Below, piece after piece: positions 36,530-46,161 of a stretch of 64,000 nucleotides of DNA; the first letter of the stretch is position 1; the number at the start of each line of letters is the position of its first letter. Source of the stretch: Thermohalobaculum sp965247385 (GTDB taxonomy: Bacteria > Pseudomonadota > Alphaproteobacteria > Rhodobacterales > Rhodobacteraceae). Made by a program: the position numbers and the translations under genes. The DNA lies in contig CBDFHG010000007.1 of NCBI GenBank assembly GCA_965247385.1, forward strand, positions 1,426,001-1,490,000. The letters run 5' to 3'. The notes below the pieces were generated by a model that searched no databases, was not told the origin of the DNA, and worked only from the letters and a program-made list of their open reading frames with translations.

Positions 36530-37360
36530 TCAAGCGGCATCCCAGTCGGGCGAGAATTCAAAGTCGCAAAGCCGGTGTTGGCGCACCCTGAGCGCGTCGA
36601 GTGTGGCCATCTCGTCGTCTTCCAGGGCGAAATCGAAGACGCGCAGATTTTGAGCGATGCGGTCGGGGTTGCTGGATCGCGGGATGGCGACGACCCCTTC
36701 CTGCTGCACCTGCCAGCGCAACACGATCTGGGCCGGGGTTTTGCCATGCCGCTCTGCCGCGGCAGTGACGGCCGGTTCGGGGAAGAGTTCTGTTCCCCGA
36801 GCCAGCGGGCAATAGGAAACAACCGCCATGCCGTGCCCCCGGCAGGCCGCCAACACGCGGTCCTGGTTCAGGAAGGGATGGTATTCGATCTGATTGCAGG
36901 CCAGCGCATGGCTCGACAGGGCAACCGCCTCGTCGAGTAGGGAGACGGTGAAATTCGAGACCCCGATATAGTGCGCCAGGCCGCGATCCTTCACCTCGTT
37001 CAACGCTTTGATTGATTCACCAAGAGGCACCGTCTTGGAAGGCCAGTGTATCAGCGCCAAGTCGAGCTGGTCGACCTGAAGCCGCGCCAAGCTGGCTTCC
37101 ACCGAGCGTTGCAGATCGCCGCCGCCGATATCACTCGGCCAAACCTTGGTGGTCAGGAATATCTTGTCGCGCGACACGCCGCTTGCCCGCAGGCCCGCGC
37201 CCACCGCTTCCTCGTTCGCATACATGGCGGCGGTATCAACATGGCGATAACCCGACTGGATTGCGCTGGCCACCAACCGGGTCGCGGTCTCGTCCTTCAG
37301 CGTCCAGGTCCCCAGCCCAATGGCGGGAATCTTCGCTCCGTTTGCGTCCACGCAATGCAT
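36530..37360 (-). CDS. Aldo/keto reductase
   Basis: This 276-aa protein starts at ATG 37360 (MHCVDANGAKIPAIGLGTWT). Longer in-frame extensions are atypical. The AKR catalytic tetrad is visible: Asp and Tyr in YRHVDTAAMYANEEAVG, Lys in FLTTKVWPSDI and His in LALIHWPSKT. NADPH-binding AIPRSSNPDRIAQNLRVFDF is near the C-terminus. It reduces an aldehyde or ketone with NAD(P)H. Lying near a uronate dehydrogenase-like gene and a sugar ABC operon, it probably serves sugar-acid metabolism (inference). Confidence 0.92.
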   Translation of the reverse strand: MHCVDANGAKIPAIGLGTWTLKDETATRLVASAIQSGYRHVDTAAMYANEEAVGAGLRASGVSRDKIFLTTKVWPSDIGGGDLQRSVEASLARLQVDQLDLALIHWPSKTVPLGESIKALNEVKDRGLAHYIGVSNFTVSLLDEAVALSSHALACNQIEYHPFLNQDRVLAACRGHGMAVVSYCPLARGTELFPEPAVTAAAERHGKTPAQIVLRWQVQQEGVVAIPRSSNPDRIAQNLRVFDFALEDDEMATLDALRVRQHRLCDFEFSPDWDAA

Positions 37361-37559
37361 TGATCCAACGTTTCCCCAGCTGCCAACGGATTTGTAACGC
37401 GTGTACCCAGGTTGTGCCACCGCTTTCAAAGCATCGGACATTTCCGTGTCTGCGGCGGCTGGAAACGAACAACGCAGGCTGGGTTTCAAAGGGTTTTCTC
37501 ATGCCAGAAATATAGCAAATCCTGGCTCAGTGTGGAATAGTTATGCAGAGGCCTCACCA

Positions 37560-37580
37560 GGTATTTCTGATCCAGGACAC
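37560..37580. mobile_element. IS630-type solo end
   Basis: GGTATTTCTGATCCAGGACAC is the inverse of the left end of the IS630 copy at 13568 (GTGTCCTGGATCAGAAATAC). No transposase sequence accompanies it. It lies in the gap between the aldo/keto reductase and dehydrogenase genes. Confidence 0.6.
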
Positions 37581-37602
37581 CAGGGGCCAATGAAACCTCG
37601 TA

Positions 37603-38412
37603 TCAAGCCTCGTCGTCCGGATGCCCCATCGCGCACAAAAAACCCCCGGCAAACTCTATTGCGGGGTCGAACGGGTCGCCCGGCGGACAGCTTGCCTCGA
37701 CCTTGGCGCGGTAATCCTCGGCACTGTCCTGGGGTTTGTAGCCCAGATGCGCCGCATTCTCGTTCGAGAAGAAGCGCTCGCGGTTGTCCGAGATGCCGTA
37801 GATCACCGTATGACCAATGCGCTCCGCCACCAGGCAACGCTCGACCAGTTGCACCAGGTCGCGAAAGCTCAACCAGGTCGCCAGGTGGCGGCGGTCGGCG
37901 GGTTCCGGGAAGCAGGAGTTGATACGCAGCAGCGCGGATTCGATGCCGAACTTGTTGAAATACATGCTTGCCAAATCCTCGACGAAGCACTTCGAGACCC
38001 CGTAGAGCGTGTCCGGGCAGTGCCCGGTATGGGTGTCGGCACCGTCCTCGCGCCGCACATATCCGACCGAATGGATCGAGCTGGCATAGACGATGCGCTT
38101 GATGCCGTGGCGCCGGGCCGCCTCGTAGACGTTGTAGCCGCCCTTGATCGAGGAATTCAGAATTTCCTCCCAGGGTTTCTCCATTGGCGCGGCGCCGAAG
38201 TGAACCACCGCGTCGCAGTCCTTCACCACCTCCATGATGGCGTCGAAGTCGCCCAGTTCGGCGGGCATGATCTCCTCATGCGCGGCAGCCTCGCCCATGC
38301 CGGCGCGGTCGGTCAGGCGCAAGGTGGTGGCCAGGGGCACCAAGCCCTCGCGCAAAACGGAGCCAAGGACGCCAGCGGCGCCGGTGATGAGCAATCGGTT
38401 GAAACGGGGCAT
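37603..38412 (-). CDS. udh: Probable uronate dehydrogenase (NAD-dependent, SDR type)
   Basis: This 269-aa protein starts at ATG 38412 (MPRFNRLLITGAAGVLGSVL). The Rossmann motif is TGAAGVLG, with VVHFGAAPMEKPWEEILNSS, YASSIHSVG (catalytic Ser) and the YxxxK pair in DTLYGVSKCFVEDLASMYF. Ends such as ALLRINSCFPEPADRRHLAT and YKPQDSAEDYRAKVEASCPP track the Agrobacterium-type uronate dehydrogenases that oxidise glucuronate or galacturonate to aldarolactones. Family assignment to SDR epimerase/dehydrogenases is firm; substrate is by resemblance. Confidence 0.8.
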   Translation of the reverse strand: MPRFNRLLITGAAGVLGSVLREGLVPLATTLRLTDRAGMGEAAAHEEIMPAELGDFDAIMEVVKDCDAVVHFGAAPMEKPWEEILNSSIKGGYNVYEAARRHGIKRIVYASSIHSVGYVRREDGADTHTGHCPDTLYGVSKCFVEDLASMYFNKFGIESALLRINSCFPEPADRRHLATWLSFRDLVQLVERCLVAERIGHTVIYGISDNRERFFSNENAAHLGYKPQDSAEDYRAKVEASCPPGDPFDPAIEFAGGFLCAMGHPDDEA

Positions 38413-38656
38413 GGGGATCTCCGGATTCGGGGGGTGGATCGACCACGCATGATGCAATGGCGGAGTGCCCCTGGGAAGCCTGAAGAGCGGTGATTCCTTC
38501 GGGGGTGTTTTGGTGGTCTTCGGTAGTGTTCCCGGAGAGCCCTGTAAGCGGCGGTGAGAGACTGTGCCACTGAGGCGGCGGGATAATTCTGCCGCGGCGG
38601 TTCAAAATTGGGCCGGAGATCATAGCCTTTGAATTCGATGAGATCGGATTGAAAGT

Positions 38657-38765
38657 GAGCGCGGACCTTCCACTCCCTTTCACCAAATACTTTCAGTCCG
38701 GTGCTATCGATTACCAGATGCAAGGGGCCGGATTGATCATGCGCTTCAGACATTGATTGGGAACC
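38657..38765 (-). pseudogene. IS5-family transposase fragment
   Basis: GPLHLVIDSTGLKVFGEREW followed by KVR is the first-Asp region of IS5-family DDE transposases. About 35 codons remain, joined in frame to an exonuclease I N-terminus on one side and to unidentified sequence (38413-38656, no gene seen) on the other. Confidence 0.75.
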
Positions 38766-38855
38766 TTCGTCGGTCAAGATCGCTGCGAACTGCAGAATCT
38801 GGTCGAACGTGGTGTCCGTGCCGGTAGTTTCGGTGTCGTAGAAGACAAAACTCAT
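38766..38855 (-). pseudogene. Exodeoxyribonuclease I (SbcB-like) N-terminal stub
   Basis: The frame starts at ATG 38855, MSFVFYDTETTGTDTTFDQI then LQFAAILTDE, the ExoI motif of DnaQ-fold exonucleases (catalytic DxE in YDTETTG). After 30 codons it enters the IS5 fragment, so at most a stub is made. A GCCAGGA ribosome-binding site precedes it, 40 bp after the methylase stop. Confidence 0.8.
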
Positions 38856-38895
38856 TCCTGGCCTCGGATTGCCGCCGAGTGACGGTGCTGCCTGA

Positions 38896-40105
38896 TCAAC
38901 ATATGCCTGTCAGGATCCCGTGGGCCACCCGTGCAATCTGCATCGCGAGATAGGGCGGGACTGCGTTTCCAACCTGGACATACTGCTGCGGCCGATTGCC
39001 CTTGAAGAAGTAGTTGTCTGGGAACGTCTGCAGGCGGGCTGCCTCGCGCACCGTGAGACTGCGGCACTGCAAGGGATCTGGATGGATGAAGTAATGCCCG
39101 TCCTTTGATAAGTGACTGGTGATCGTCGATGACGGATGGTCTGCAAGCTGGACCTTGAATCGGTCAGCGAATGCACCAGTCTCCCAGTTCTTGTGATGCG
39201 GTGCCAGGATCGTTGGGAAATCACTGGATTTGGGTGAGATGCCGCGAACGTCGCCGAATGTCGCCACGAAGAAATAGCGGGCGAGATCCGCGGCCATGTG
39301 GCTTCGGCTCGCATGGCTTGGGACGCCGCTCATGCAGTCGTCCAGAATCCACGTCCGAAGATCCTCGGGGCAACCCGGACCAACGTTCACGGGAGATGTC
39401 GAAGTTCGAGGTAAAGTCGGGCTGTTTTCCGATCCGAACAGATCGAACAGCTCGCGCGCACGTTGGCAGACATCATCGAGAGTGTCTGATGGTTCATCCT
39501 CGTCCAGCCCGCCCACGAACTCGATTGCTGCCGATACCGCGTCTTTCCACGCTATGCTGCCGTCATCTTGCCTAGTCAGACCGCTCCGCAATCTTGGGAG
39601 CCCATCGAGAACGTCGCGGACGACGATGCGAGAATCTGCCTTCGACAGGCCGATGGCCCCGTTGCCGAAAGCGCGGTTGCGCACCAGATCGGCACGGACC
39701 CCGAGGAGGATGATCCGATGACGCGCCTGCGGAACCCCGAAGTCCTCTGCCTGAACGACGAAGTCCTTCGGGGAGACCCGATCGTCGTCAGCGAGTTCTG
39801 CAATTGGCTGTCGGACGAGCGGCACAAGCCGATAGCTGTCAGGACTGCCACCCGCATTCCGAAGATCCTCGAGAACTTGGTCGAGGATGCGAATTCCACC
39901 CACCTTGGACGACAGCAGCCCCTTGACGTTCTCCATCACGAACACCGCAGGCCGGAGTTTCTCGAGAATCCGGATGTATTCGCAATAGAGGAAGTGCCTG
40001 TGGTCCTCCGACGGTTGGTATCCGGCGATCCCCCGGTTCCGGGCACGGCCGATGGTCGAGTATGCTTGGCAGGGAGGACCGCCGACCAGTATCGTGTCGC
40101 CATGT
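38896..40105 (-). pseudogene. C5-cytosine DNA methyltransferase, N-terminally truncated
   Basis: About 400 codons survive, from TILVGGPPCQAYSTIGRARN (motif IV, catalytic Cys) through VFVMENVKGLLSS (motif VI), FGVPQARHRIILLGVRAD (motif VIII), REAARLQTFPDNYFF (motif IX) and QYVQVGNAVPPYLAMQIARV (motif X). Motif I (FxGxGG, the SAM-binding loop) and motifs II-III are missing. Upstream the DNA belongs to the Z1 gene in another frame. Without motif I it should be inactive. It was the modification enzyme of the ATPase/Z1 system encoded upstream. Confidence 0.85.
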
Positions 40106-42131
40106 CCGCCAATGTTCGAGCGACGAGCCGGTTGGCATCCAGACTGGCCTGGTCCCGCTTCAGGATCGCAGTCTCCACGAAGTTGTTGCCCAACCCGATA
40201 TTCACTACCACCCGTTCGCCAGATCCCATCTTGTTCCGCGCGGTCACGATCAAGGTGTCGGGGTGGCTTCGGACCTTGAGGCCGAACTCCTCGGGCGTCG
40301 CTCCCGCAGCCTCCATTCTCCGCAGCTCGTCGCGAAGCATTTCGATGGACTCTGCGATGTGTGCGTACCAGCCTTCTGTTTCCTCTGGCATCCAGATGCG
40401 GCACAGATCTTCGTAGCAGGGCCTGAAGCCAAACCAGCGCCCCATCTGCATGAGCGTGTCGTACATCATCGAGTTGCGCAGGAAGTAGCTGACCATCAGC
40501 CCTTCCAGAGTCAGGCCGCGCGAGAGGGAAAATCCGCCGACGGCGATGATGTTGAGTCCCGTCTTCTCGTGATCAGCATAGTTTAGGGTTCCCGACGAAC
40601 GGCTGTTGACCTCGACCACCCTGATGGGGGCGGCGGCGGCGTGAAGTTCTTTCTGAATTGCGGGCCAGTCGAACCCCGCACCAGAATACTCGGTCTGCCA
40701 TACCGAATGCAGCGCCGCGATCTCCGGGTCCTTCAGGGCTCGCTCCGGTGCAAGTGCGCCATTCACCCGCGCGCTGGCTTGGATACTCTCAAGCCTGTTG
40801 TGTACCTCGTTCCGCAATTGCCGCTGCACGTCCGTGAAGCGAGACGCGTTCACGAGCATCGAACAGTGCTGGCCGCCTTGACCGCGCGCCAACCGGATAG
40901 AGCGTGCGACCACGAATGTTCGGACCGCGTCGATCAGACTTGCTGGAAGAGCCACGATCTCAGTGCCGATGCGGTGTTTCAGCGGAAGCCGATCTTCGTT
41001 GTCGTCGATGTGGCGTACGATCGTGTCCACACCATTGAGAAACACCCGGTTCGCGCCGAAATAGTTGGTCGGCGGATCAAGGCTGACAATAAAGTTTCGG
41101 GGGAAAAGGTCTCCGCCAAGCATATCGTCGTCGCTGTCAGGATCGATGAAGATGTTGGCGAAAGGGGTTGCCGTGTAGCCGACATAGCAGCTGCGCTCGA
41201 ACATCTGTAGAAGGTCACGTATCTGGCTGTTGATGCGGGAAACCTCTCCCTTGCCATGCTTGATGTTGATCGAGGCATTATCAGCCTCGTCGTCGATAAG
41301 CAGCATTGTGTCGTCGACCGTTTTTCTGCCACGGCTGGCGCTGTGCTCCCGAAGCCACTCAAGCAGGTTCTTCAGCGTGCTCGAATTCTTCTTGATCACG
41401 AAAACGGCAGGCTCGTTGAGGTTCTGCAGGGGGATGCCGACGCCGGTTGCCATCACTTTGCTGAAGTCTTTGAGCGAATTCGTAAAAGTCACGGGCCTCC
41501 GCGTCTGATCGAAGCGGCCGACCCCGACAAGAAGCCGCTCGGTCTTTTTAGACAAAAGGCGCGCACTGTCGCGCCCGACAAAGCCCTCGTCGATGCGGAG
41601 TTGCGTCTGGTTGCGAAGGTTGTTGTGAATGCCCGCGATAACGACAATCAATTTGTACCCTGCATCCGCCGCCTTGCACACCAGGCCGGTATAGTTGGCG
41701 GTTTTGCCTGATTGAACATGGCCCACGACCATGCCACGCTGATCCCAAGGGCCGTCTCTTGCCGGGTTTTCCAAAGAATCAAGAATGCGGTTGGTCACGT
41801 TGTCGAGAGTTGCGATGACCTGGCCGGAGAAGCGTTTCTCGGCCAAGAGCCTTTTGTAGCGGTTCCAGTAATAAGGATCGATATCGACGCGCGCGTCATC
41901 AAGCCACGGCTCATGCTCAGGTGCGTGCAGCATCGAACCGATGGTCATTGACACGCCGTGCTGGACCTCGAACTCGCGCGCCAGCATCTCGGCGGCATCG
42001 TCATCAACGTTGCAAAATTCAATGATCCGGCATTGTCGGATAAGTTCCCTGATGCGTTCGGGGGTGGGATTGGGTTCTTTCGCTAGAGGTCCCTCAACGA
42101 CTCTTTTCAAGTTTTCCAGATTCTCAGTCAC
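40106..42131 (-). pseudogene. Z1-domain helicase-like endonuclease, C-terminally truncated
   Basis: Starts at ATG 42131 (MTENLENLKRVVEGPLAKEP). Walker A is in MVVGHVQSGKTANYTGL (about residue 140), the DEAD-like box is MLLIDDEADNASIN (about 280), SCYVGYTATPFANIF is the SAT-like motif and GRWFGFRPCYEDLCRIW a late helicase motif. Z1 sequence is recognisable to about 40110, after which the frame runs into methylase DNA read out of phase and stops at 39936. The C-terminal part of a full-length Z1 protein is missing. The helicase core of about 670 aa could still be made. Confidence 0.85.
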
Positions 42132-43605
42132 TCGACGCCTCCACCAACATTATCTGACCAATCAGTTTTTCAGTTTGCTGCCAGTTGGATCGGAAAGGCT
42201 CGGCATGCATCAGCATCTCAGAGATTTCGTCTGGCGTAACACTCGCATCCCGAAGCTGCTTAACCGTTGTCACAACAGCGTGGCGAAGCGCTTCTTCAGA
42301 CATCGCAGTGCCTCTGACCTTCTCAGGTTCGCCCCCGAGGTCGGCAAAGAGAGCATCCATGGGCAGCGTCGATCCTGCGAGTTCGACGACACGGAGAAAA
42401 TCGTTCTTCAGTTCGTCAGGAAGTCGGGAGATGAAATCGACGAGGACCGGGTGCTCCGCATTGATCCTGTATACGATCTCGTTCTTGTCCTGGACCCGGT
42501 TCCACACCGGCAGTCGGGAGTCGGAAACGAGTTTCTTCCCACGCGCCGTGTACACGCGCTTTGAAGTCGCGCCGATCGTCTCAATGATTCGTCGAAGCCT
42601 TTCCCGGACTTGATATGGCGGCTGCGCGGACGCCTTTTTCACGTCGATTTTCCAGTCGGCATCCAGCCCGTTAGGCATGTCGATTCGGACACGAGCCAAC
42701 TTCGTGAGTTCCATCTGCCGTGCAAACCCGAACCATGTGCCATGGATGATCAGGCGTTTGGCGCGATAAACGTAGAACCCCTGGTTCTTCAGGTACCCTG
42801 CTCGCCCGGCATATCGCTCCCACTCAGCCGGCGTGGCCTTGCGATGGTGCGGAAGCGTGAAAGTCTGCACCACTACTTTGTGGCTGCCGACCTTGATACT
42901 TTCGACAGGGCCATGGATCGTGGCCGGATGCGCTGCGTGGAATGGATCAAATGGCTCAAGCAGGCGCTCGTTGAGCAGCATGCAGATTTTCCGCAACCCG
43001 TGTTCGCCTGAGAGAAACCTGTGAAAGACCAGTTCCAGATGCTCTCGTGAATCATCTATTCGGCGAACGAAATGGGACAACGTTTGGTCCCTGCTTTCCT
43101 GTTCCAGCACCCTGTCCAGGTTCTCCCAAACAACAAGCGTGCCGCTTTTCCCCAGTTGGTCGGCCCACGGCACAACCTTCGGATCATCAGGAATTTGAAC
43201 CAGCCAGTCGTCTGTCTGCGCGACAAGCTCGAGATCCCAGATGGCCGCGCTGGTGACCCCGTTTTTTCGTGTCACGACGGTAAGGCGTCGGCACTGAGAG
43301 AAGGAGGCGGTTTTTAGCCCCAGTCCGAAGCGGCCGAGGTCGGAGGTATTTCGATCGTCAAGCGGACTGCGGCTGCCTGGACGCATGGCGGCGAGCAGTT
43401 CTTCTTTCGTCATCCCTACGCCGTCATCAAGGATTCCTATCTTGACGTCGTGATCCGCAGTGTCGGCGAGCAGCCGGACAGTAGACGCCCCGGCGGTAAT
43501 GGAGTTGTCGATAACGTCGGCCAACGCCGTTTCGAGAGAGTATCCGATGTCGCGCAGGCTTTCGATGAGCATCGAAGCTCTCGGTGCAACATTGATCGTT
43601 CGCAT
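42124..43605 (-). CDS. GHKL ATPase of a MutL/MORC-type restriction-modification system
   Basis: This 493-aa protein starts at ATG 43605 with AAGGAGG four bases upstream. The GHKL ATP-binding site is clear: N box SLETALADVIDNSITAGAS (about residues 25-43), G1 KIGILDDGVGMTKEELLAAM and G2 SDLGRFGLGLKTASFSQCRR. The rest is an all-alpha/beta extension without a known name. Such ATPases occur with Z1 proteins, C5 methylases and REase-fold proteins in predicted RM systems described as relatives of eukaryotic MORC. Its stop overlaps the Z1 start by 8 bp. The frame is intact although its partners are broken. Confidence 0.88.
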   Translation of the reverse strand: MRTINVAPRASMLIESLRDIGYSLETALADVIDNSITAGASTVRLLADTADHDVKIGILDDGVGMTKEELLAAMRPGSRSPLDDRNTSDLGRFGLGLKTASFSQCRRLTVVTRKNGVTSAAIWDLELVAQTDDWLVQIPDDPKVVPWADQLGKSGTLVVWENLDRVLEQESRDQTLSHFVRRIDDSREHLELVFHRFLSGEHGLRKICMLLNERLLEPFDPFHAAHPATIHGPVESIKVGSHKVVVQTFTLPHHRKATPAEWERYAGRAGYLKNQGFYVYRAKRLIIHGTWFGFARQMELTKLARVRIDMPNGLDADWKIDVKKASAQPPYQVRERLRRIIETIGATSKRVYTARGKKLVSDSRLPVWNRVQDKNEIVYRINAEHPVLVDFISRLPDELKNDFLRVVELAGSTLPMDALFADLGGEPEKVRGTAMSEEALRHAVVTTVKQLRDASVTPDEISEMLMHAEPFRSNWQQTEKLIGQIMLVEASSD

Positions 43606-43676
43606 TGCGCCTCCTTGGCGAAGATGCCGCATTCGCAACGTTCTTGAGCTAACCGTTAATTTTGGTGATGGCAGCA

Positions 43677-43766
43677 TCAGGCAGCGTTTTGGTTGCGCTG
43701 ATTTAGCTGTTCGACACCGTCATTGAATTTGACGCCGGTGATGAGTTTTGGCAATTGGTTTTTACC
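43677..43766 (-). pseudogene. IS256-family transposase C-terminal scrap
   Basis: Read on the minus strand, the last 29 codons are KNQLPKLITGVKFNDGVEQL then NQRNQNAA and TGA at 43679-43677. The GVKFxDG ending is typical of IS256 transposases and resembles, but is not the same as, the 5.4-kb copy. Nothing else of this element remains. Confidence 0.65.
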
Positions 43767-43795
43767 TCGTTGTTAGTAACACATGATCTGCCCGG

Positions 43796-44184
43796 GTAAC
43801 TACTCAACCCACCCCAAAGGTTGCGTTCCTGGGTTTGATCGGCACCGGATACAGAGGATTTTCTTGCATTGAGGGCGTGGATATGAGTCAAGCTATCGAT
43901 GACTCATTTACCCGACCTGAGCCGATTGACGCAAGCAGAGAAAGATACCTTGATCCTCGCGCTGTGGACGCAGGCACAGGAGCTGGTGGCAGTGAACGAG
44001 GGCTTGGCCAGGCGCGTCACGGAACTTGAGGCAAAGCTTGGTGAGCCTGCGAAGACGCCGGACAACTCCAGTACGCCGCCGTCGCCTGGGCGCAAGACGA
44101 ACAAGAAACCGGCCCGGGGCAACCGCAAAAAACGACGCAAGGGGCATGGTGGCGGTGGGCGTCCTCTGCACCCTGACCCGGATC
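43796..44184 (+). pseudogene. Truncated third IS66-family copy
   Basis: The end GTAACTACTCAACCC (43796) and the first 96 codons of the transposase (ATG 43899, MTHLPDLSRLTQAEKDTLIL) match the full copies with several substitutions. The sequence stops at CCCGGATC (44184), where the larger IS66 element begins. Confidence 0.9.
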
Positions 44185-44236
44185 GTGACCGTCCGGTCTC
44201 GGGGCTCTGGTTCGGTTCAGCGTCGTCCGATTGCGC

Positions 44237-45745
44237 TCAGGTCTGAGCGAAACGCCAGGGGAGCAACTCGTCGAGCTTGGTGATTTTGTGATCGGCGATG
44301 CGACTGAGCACATCGGTCAGCCAGGCTTGGGGATCGACGCCGTTGAGCCTGGCGGTCTCGATCAGGGTATAGGCGATGGCGGCGGATTTACCGCCAGCCT
44401 CCGAGCCGACAAAAAGATAATTCTTGCGACCCAGGGCTATCAGCTTCATGGCGCGTTCGGCGGAATTGTTGTCGATCTCCAGAAAGCCGTGGTCGAGATA
44501 CGGGCGCAGGCGCCTCATCCGGGTCAGGGCGTAGCGGATCGCCTTGGCGAGCTCGGACTTGCCGGAGATCTTTGGCAACCGGGTTTGCAGCCAGGCTTCC
44601 AGAGCATCGAAGATCGGTTTGGCGCGGGCTTGCCGGAGTTGGACCCGCTCAATGGGCACACTGCCGCGGGCATCCTTCTCGACGACGTAGAGCCCGGCGA
44701 TGCGCTTGATGGCTTCCTCGGCGATGATCGAGCCCTCCGACTGGAAGACATCGGTGAACTTGCGCCGGATATGGGCCATGCAGGCGACTTCATCGACACC
44801 ACCGGATCGGTAGAGCTCGTTGAACCCGGCATAGCCGTCCGCGTGCATCCAGCCCTTGTACCTGGCCAGATGTCTGGTGGGGTGCTCGCCCTTGCGATCG
44901 ACGGTGAACTGATACCATGCCGCTGGTGGGTCGGCGCCGCCCCATGGCCGTTCGTCGCGAACATAGGTCCAGATCCGGGCGGTCTTGCATTTGCCGGTGC
45001 CCTTCACCTGCATCTTCAGGGGGGTGTCGTCGGCAAAGATCGCCTGGCCGCGCTGAACATGGCGCCCGACCATATCAGCCAATGGTTCCAGCAGTGCCGC
45101 CGATTTGCCGACCCGGTCGGACAGGGTCGAGCGGTCGAGATCAATGCCGTCGCGATCGAATATCCGGGACTGGCGATAGAGCGGGAGGTGATCGGCATAC
45201 TTCGAGACCAGCACATGGGCCAGCAAGGCCGGGCCGGGACGACCCCGCTCGATCGGGCGCGAGGGCAATGGTGCCTGGCAGATCGCCTCGCAACACGTGC
45301 AAGCCATGCGGGGCCGGACAAAGCGGTTCACGATGAACCGGCCAGGGATGTATTCCAGCTCTTCGGTGACATCTTCGCCGGGTTTCTTCAGAACCTCGCC
45401 GCACTTGCCGCAGGCCTCGCCGGGCGACAGCACTTGCTCGTTGCGCGGCAAGCTGTCCGGCAACGGTTTGCGCTTTGGTTTGTTCTTCGGCCCGGCGACA
45501 GTATCAGGCGGCGCAGGCGGCGCGATCTTCGCCGCCGCGATCTCTTCCTCTTCGAGCCCGAGTTCAAGCTGGTTCATCGTCTCCGACTTCGAGCCAAACC
45601 GATGACGGCGATGACCGGCGAGCTGGTGTTCCAGCTTGGCGATCCGGAGCGCCCGGGACTTGACCGTCGCCACCAATTGCCCCGCGAACACCCTCAATTC
45701 CGAGGGATTATCGGGCAGTGATCTGGTCTGGTCCAGCATAGCCAT
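44237..45745 (-). CDS. tnpC: IS66 transposase TnpC
   Basis: This product of about 502 aa (start taken at ATG 45745; the frame is open to 45781) has the IS66 layout: a leucine-rich N-terminus with HQLAGHRRHRFGSKSETMNQ, the zinc-finger region CGKCGEVLKKPGED and CTCCEAICQAP, the DDE core with AIFADDTPLKMQVKG and MHADGYAGFNELYR, and the late motif FLEIDNNSAERAMKLIALGR. A C-terminal extension ends WRFAQT. Frame intact. Confidence 0.93.
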   Translation of the reverse strand: MAMLDQTRSLPDNPSELRVFAGQLVATVKSRALRIAKLEHQLAGHRRHRFGSKSETMNQLELGLEEEEIAAAKIAPPAPPDTVAGPKNKPKRKPLPDSLPRNEQVLSPGEACGKCGEVLKKPGEDVTEELEYIPGRFIVNRFVRPRMACTCCEAICQAPLPSRPIERGRPGPALLAHVLVSKYADHLPLYRQSRIFDRDGIDLDRSTLSDRVGKSAALLEPLADMVGRHVQRGQAIFADDTPLKMQVKGTGKCKTARIWTYVRDERPWGGADPPAAWYQFTVDRKGEHPTRHLARYKGWMHADGYAGFNELYRSGGVDEVACMAHIRRKFTDVFQSEGSIIAEEAIKRIAGLYVVEKDARGSVPIERVQLRQARAKPIFDALEAWLQTRLPKISGKSELAKAIRYALTRMRRLRPYLDHGFLEIDNNSAERAMKLIALGRKNYLFVGSEAGGKSAAIAYTLIETARLNGVDPQAWLTDVLSRIADHKITKLDELLPWRFAQT

Positions 45746-45813
45746 TCCATACCAGAACGCGACACTGAAGGGAATCCCCAAAGCGTCATGTTTCTCTGTT
45801 TTTGTTCAAAAAA

Positions 45814-46161
45814 TCATCCTGCCGTCAGGGGCCGCCAGGGGCGCAGCGGCGCGCGCCAATCAATGCCCTCCAACAGCATCGCCAGTTGCGCCGATGTCAC
45901 CGACAACCTGCCATGCGCCGGCGATGGCCAGACGAACCTGCCGCGCTCCAGACGCCTGGAAAACAGACACGCCCCTTGCCCGTCCCACCATATGACCTTG
46001 ATCAGATCGGCGCGCCGTCCCCGGAACACGAACAGGTGCCCGGAATACGGGTCCTGCTCCAGAACCTTCTCGGCCAGCGCCGAGAAACCGTTGAACCCCT
46101 TGCGCATATCGGTAACGCCAGCCGCCAGCCAGACCTTCGTCTGCGCGGGAACCGGGATCAT
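45814..46161 (-). CDS. tnpB: IS66 accessory protein TnpB
   Basis: This 115-aa protein has the IS66 Orf2 signature: VWLAAGVTDMRKGFNGFSAL, DPYSGHLFVFRGRRADLIKV and WWDGQGACLFSRRLERGRFV. It is needed with TnpC for transposition in full IS66 elements. Its start overlaps the end of tnpA by 4 bp. Confidence 0.93.
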   Translation of the reverse strand: MIPVPAQTKVWLAAGVTDMRKGFNGFSALAEKVLEQDPYSGHLFVFRGRRADLIKVIWWDGQGACLFSRRLERGRFVWPSPAHGRLSVTSAQLAMLLEGIDWRAPLRPWRPLTAG

